In this document: positions 6,668 through 8,775 of the stretch, piece by piece
Layout: each line of letters opens with the position of its first letter
Position numbering within the stretch: position 1 is the stretch's first letter
From: Elusimicrobiota bacterium
GTDB lineage: Bacteria > Elusimicrobiota > Elusimicrobia > 2-01-FULL-59-12 > JACPXA01
Length of the DNA: 8,775 bases
Assembly (NCBI GenBank): GCA_016196785.1
Contig: JACPXA010000174.1
Span: forward strand, 1-8,775
Reading direction: 5' to 3'
Notes under the pieces: model-generated
What the model saw: only the letters and a program-made list of their open reading frames with translations
Database searches by the model: none
What the model was told of the DNA's origin: nothing
Translations under genes and position numbers: made by a program

Positions 6668-7263
6668 TGTTCACCGGCAAAAACCAGATCGATCAAGCGC
6701 TTTCCGCACTGGGAGACCAACTGGCCGCCAAAATAGCTCCGCCGGTGGATATGCTCATCTGCGGCGGTGCGGCGCTGAACCTACTGAATCTGGTGGGCCG
6801 GACCACGGTGGACGTCGATGTTCTCGCGTTCATCGTTCACGAAGACAGCAGGAAGTTGAGAGCAAAGACGGCGAAGCCGTTCCCTCCCTTTTTGGAGGAG
6901 GCGGTCGCCAAAGTGGCGCGTGATTTCGGACTGCCCTCCAAGTGGCTGAATTCAGGCCCGACATCCGCGCTGGAACTGGGCTTGCCGGATGGTCTGCTGG
7001 AGCGCATGGAAACGCGCAGTTATGGAACAGCTTTGACGGTGCGCCTCTTGAGCCGTTACGATCAGATCCATTTCAAGCTTTACGCAGCCGTAGACCGAAG
7101 CGGCAAGCATTACGACGATCTCCTGGCCTTGAAACCCACCCCTTCCGAACTCGAGGCGGCCGCCCGCTGGAGTATGACCCACGACGTTTCGGAAGCCTAC
7201 AAAGGCGAACTCCAAAAGATGCTGACCGCGATGGGGCATCCCGATGTCGCTCGCCAACTTTAG
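6667..7263 (+). CDS. Nucleotidyltransferase-fold protein, DUF6036/AbiEii-like
   Basis: A 198-residue soluble protein with the signature of a minimal nucleotidyltransferase fold: ICGGAALNLL (31-40) followed by RTTVDVDVLAF (45-55). This gives the Gly-Gly-x-Ala motif and the T-x-D-x-D pair D49/D51 that would bind metal in an active enzyme. A downstream segment, HFKLYAAVDRSGKHYDDLLALKPTPSEL, resembles the helical region shared by DUF6036-type and AbiEii-type proteins. In that superfamily some members are toxins that nucleotidylate RNA or protein, and others have no known activity; the substrate here cannot be read from the sequence. The start ATG overlaps the hsdM stop, and the 3' end overlaps the next gene by 20 bases. 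The paired layout with a winged-helix gene recalls toxin-antitoxin operons, but that role is an inference. Confidence 0.72.
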   Translation: MFTGKNQIDQALSALGDQLAAKIAPPVDMLICGGAALNLLNLVGRTTVDVDVLAFIVHEDSRKLRAKTAKPFPPFLEEAVAKVARDFGLPSKWLNSGPTSALELGLPDGLLERMETRSYGTALTVRLLSRYDQIHFKLYAAVDRSGKHYDDLLALKPTPSELEAAARWSMTHDVSEAYKGELQKMLTAMGHPDVARQL

Positions 7264-8314
7264 ACTGGCTTTCCTCGATCAGCTACTGGCTTTCCTCTGG
7301 CGACAGTGGTCGCAGCTCGGCGTGCTGGGCGAAACCGCAGTGGAGGACGAATGGGTTCTAGATCCCGAGGCGCTCCTGGCTTTCTCCCTGCAATTGGCTC
7401 GCTACGAGCCACGTCTTTTTGATGAGATCTTGTCCTGGCTTCTAATCAATGGGGACAAACTGGACGCGTCGCGGCTCAAGAACATTGTCAAGCAATACAG
7501 CGCGAATGAAACCCGCATCATCGGGGCGGCCTTGCAATTTGTCATCCGACACGCGGATAAACGCAAATGGGACAATCTCGCCAGCTATTGCGCACAACTA
7601 TGGAAGAAGCAGCCGAGAGCCGATTCTGTTGAACCGCTATTTCGAAGAAGAGAGGACGGCGTTCCCTATCCATTAGTCGGGCTAAAGGAGAAAGATCCCG
7701 ACTTTTCCCTTTTCTTCCTGGACCGACCGCTGCTTCAAGGTTTTAAAGAATCGCGGGCAATCTCAGTTAATGCCCGAACCCATCTACGGTTCCTCTTGCG
7801 TCCGCTCTTCGGCATCGGTGGACGCGCCGAGTGTCTCCTGTATCTGCTCACGCACGAGGGCGGCCGACCTCGGGACATTTCCGAGGCGGCAGGGCTCTTT
7901 TGGTTGGGCATTCAACAAACGTTGAAGGATCTTTCAAATTCTGGCCTTGTGCTGACCCGCCAGAAGGGTAAGCGGGTGGAATACTGGCTCTCGCACAAAA
8001 GATGGTGGGACTTTCTCTCCTTTACTGGTCAGGAGATTGTCCCTCCCAAGTGGCTCAATTGGATCGCGATCTACTCCGCCCTCTGGACGGTTTGGCAGAC
8101 GTTGGACTCTCTGGCCAGAGGAGCCGAATCCGATTACCTCAAGGCGTCCAAGCTCCACGACAGCCTCGAAGTTCTTGAGCGCGAGTTCACCCGTGCTGGT
8201 TATGACCTGCCGCGCATCCCCAGCATGGGCCTAACACCGGATCTTTACCAGCACACGGCCATTCAGTTTCTAGACCAGATCTTCAAAGTCCAGTGCGTTC
8301 CGACTGCCCCATAG
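7244..8314 (+). CDS. Winged-helix protein of unknown function, partner of the nucleotidyltransferase
   Basis: A 356-residue protein that I do not recognise as a named family. The central part (about 192-250) reads as a winged helix-turn-helix: AECLLYLLTHEGG, then RDISEAAGL, then a recognition-helix candidate FWLGIQQTLKDLSNSGLV, then a basic wing TRQKGKRVEYWLS. This resembles ArsR/MarR-like DNA-binding folds. The N-terminal region (1-180) is helical and rich in Trp and Leu; the C-terminal region (255-356) is also helical and contains several Trp residues. No membrane segment or signal peptide is visible. The ATG at 7244 lies inside the upstream gene, so the two overlap by 20 bases, and the stop is 2 bases before the hsdS ATG. 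It could be the cognate antitoxin or repressor of the upstream protein, or a regulator of the R-M operon; both are inference. Confidence 0.62.
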   Translation: MSLANFRLAFLDQLLAFLWRQWSQLGVLGETAVEDEWVLDPEALLAFSLQLARYEPRLFDEILSWLLINGDKLDASRLKNIVKQYSANETRIIGAALQFVIRHADKRKWDNLASYCAQLWKKQPRADSVEPLFRRREDGVPYPLVGLKEKDPDFSLFFLDRPLLQGFKESRAISVNARTHLRFLLRPLFGIGGRAECLLYLLTHEGGRPRDISEAAGLFWLGIQQTLKDLSNSGLVLTRQKGKRVEYWLSHKRWWDFLSFTGQEIVPPKWLNWIAIYSALWTVWQTLDSLARGAESDYLKASKLHDSLEVLEREFTRAGYDLPRIPSMGLTPDLYQHTAIQFLDQIFKVQCVPTAP

Positions 8315-8316
8315 CC

Positions 8317-8775
8317 ATGAATCAAACGACCACCCTCCGAATGGAGCAAAAATTTAAAAAGACCCCCGCCGGCGAAATCCCCGTAGATTGGGAAACGTGC
8401 GAGTTGGGAGTCGTTGCCAGTCAATTTTTAAACGGTGGAACACCAGACACGCGAGTCCCTACGTACTGGCAAGGCTCCATCCCTTGGATCACTGGCGCAG
8501 ACTTTGTCGACCAGCGGGTAGGGTTGATTAGACGATATATCAATCAAGAGGCTGTCAGGAACAGCGCAACAAACGTGGTGCCAAAGGGTTCGGTTCTGGT
8601 TGTAACCCGTACTGGTGTTGGCAAGGTTGCGGTGGCTCCGTTTGATATTGCCATAAGCCAGGATATTACTGGGATCATTCCGGATGACGAGAGAGCTGAG
8701 AGCGGATTCCTTTACAGAGTACTGGATTTCAATGCCGGCCGCTTGCAGGCGATCCATCAAGGTACTTCGATAAAC
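8317..8775 (+). CDS. hsdS: Type I restriction-modification specificity subunit HsdS, 5' part
   Basis: The frame is open to the window end, giving 153 residues. The first target-recognition domain of HsdS is clear: PAGEIPVDWETCEL, GGTPDTRVPTYWQGSIPWITGADF (spanning 40-63), RNSATNVVPKGSVLVV (81-96), TRTGVGKVAVAPFDIAISQDITG (97-119). HsdS reads one half of the bipartite recognition site with each recognition domain and holds two HsdM and two HsdR copies; only the first domain is visible here. The specificity cannot be predicted without the rest. The ATG at 8317 is 2 bases after the winged-helix gene; a second ATG at 8341 is an alternative start and neither has a strong ribosome binding site. No frameshift or stop is seen in the visible part. 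hsdR would be expected nearby but is not in the window. Confidence 0.93.
   Translation, partial: MNQTTTLRMEQKFKKTPAGEIPVDWETCELGVVASQFLNGGTPDTRVPTYWQGSIPWITGADFVDQRVGLIRRYINQEAVRNSATNVVPKGSVLVVTRTGVGKVAVAPFDIAISQDITGIIPDDERAESGFLYRVLDFNAGRLQAIHQGTSIN

Noticed and set aside
8428..8760. 110-residue minus-strand reading frame
   Set aside because: It is antisense to a clear HsdS recognition domain and has no family-like sequence; it is a shadow.
1..8775. CRISPR array, tRNA, rRNA or insertion sequence
   Set aside because: No spaced repeat series, tRNA-like cloverleaf, rRNA-like sequence, transposase motif or terminal inverted repeats were seen while reading.

Overview
The window is a densely packed, all-plus-strand piece of a bacterial chromosome. 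It is moderately GC-rich apart from one AT-rich gap at about 5064-5160. Two blocks are visible. The left block (1-4383) is part of a Tad/Flp (tight adherence) type IV pilus assembly operon. The right block (about 5117 to the end) is a type I restriction-modification (R-M) operon that runs off the window. A radC-type gene lies between them. The tad gene style and GC content would fit an environmental, Nitrospirota-like or proteobacterial chromosome, but nothing here fixes the taxon and I hold this only loosely.

Left block: the 3' part of cpaB (pilus assembly, SAF-type C-terminus), cpaF/tadA (assembly ATPase), tadB and tadC (inner-membrane platform proteins), then a two-TM membrane sensor with a PAS-like C-terminus and no kinase domain. 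Adjacent genes overlap or nearly touch (GTGA at cpaB/cpaF, 16 bases at cpaF/tadB, TGAATG at tadC/sensor), as in one coupled operon. The secretin gene (cpaC/rcpA) and tadZ/cpaE, which often lie between cpaB and cpaF, are absent from that position.

Middle: radC starts 8 bases after the sensor stop, with no visible terminator between them. Its last codons are a 9-bp tandem duplication running into AT-rich DNA, and the usual C-terminal tail of the family is missing. This looks like a recombination or island boundary.

Right block: a good sigma-70-type promoter (TTGTAA, 17 bp, TATAAT) and a strong ribosome binding site precede hsdM (N6-adenine methyltransferase). It is followed, with stop/start overlaps, by a nucleotidyltransferase-fold gene and a winged-helix gene of unknown role, and then by hsdS (specificity subunit), which is cut by the window end. 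hsdR is not visible and may lie downstream. The two-gene insert between hsdM and hsdS is the most interesting part: it resembles, in layout only, nucleotidyltransferase/DNA-binding-protein toxin-antitoxin pairs such as AbiE, embedded in and translationally coupled to an R-M operon.
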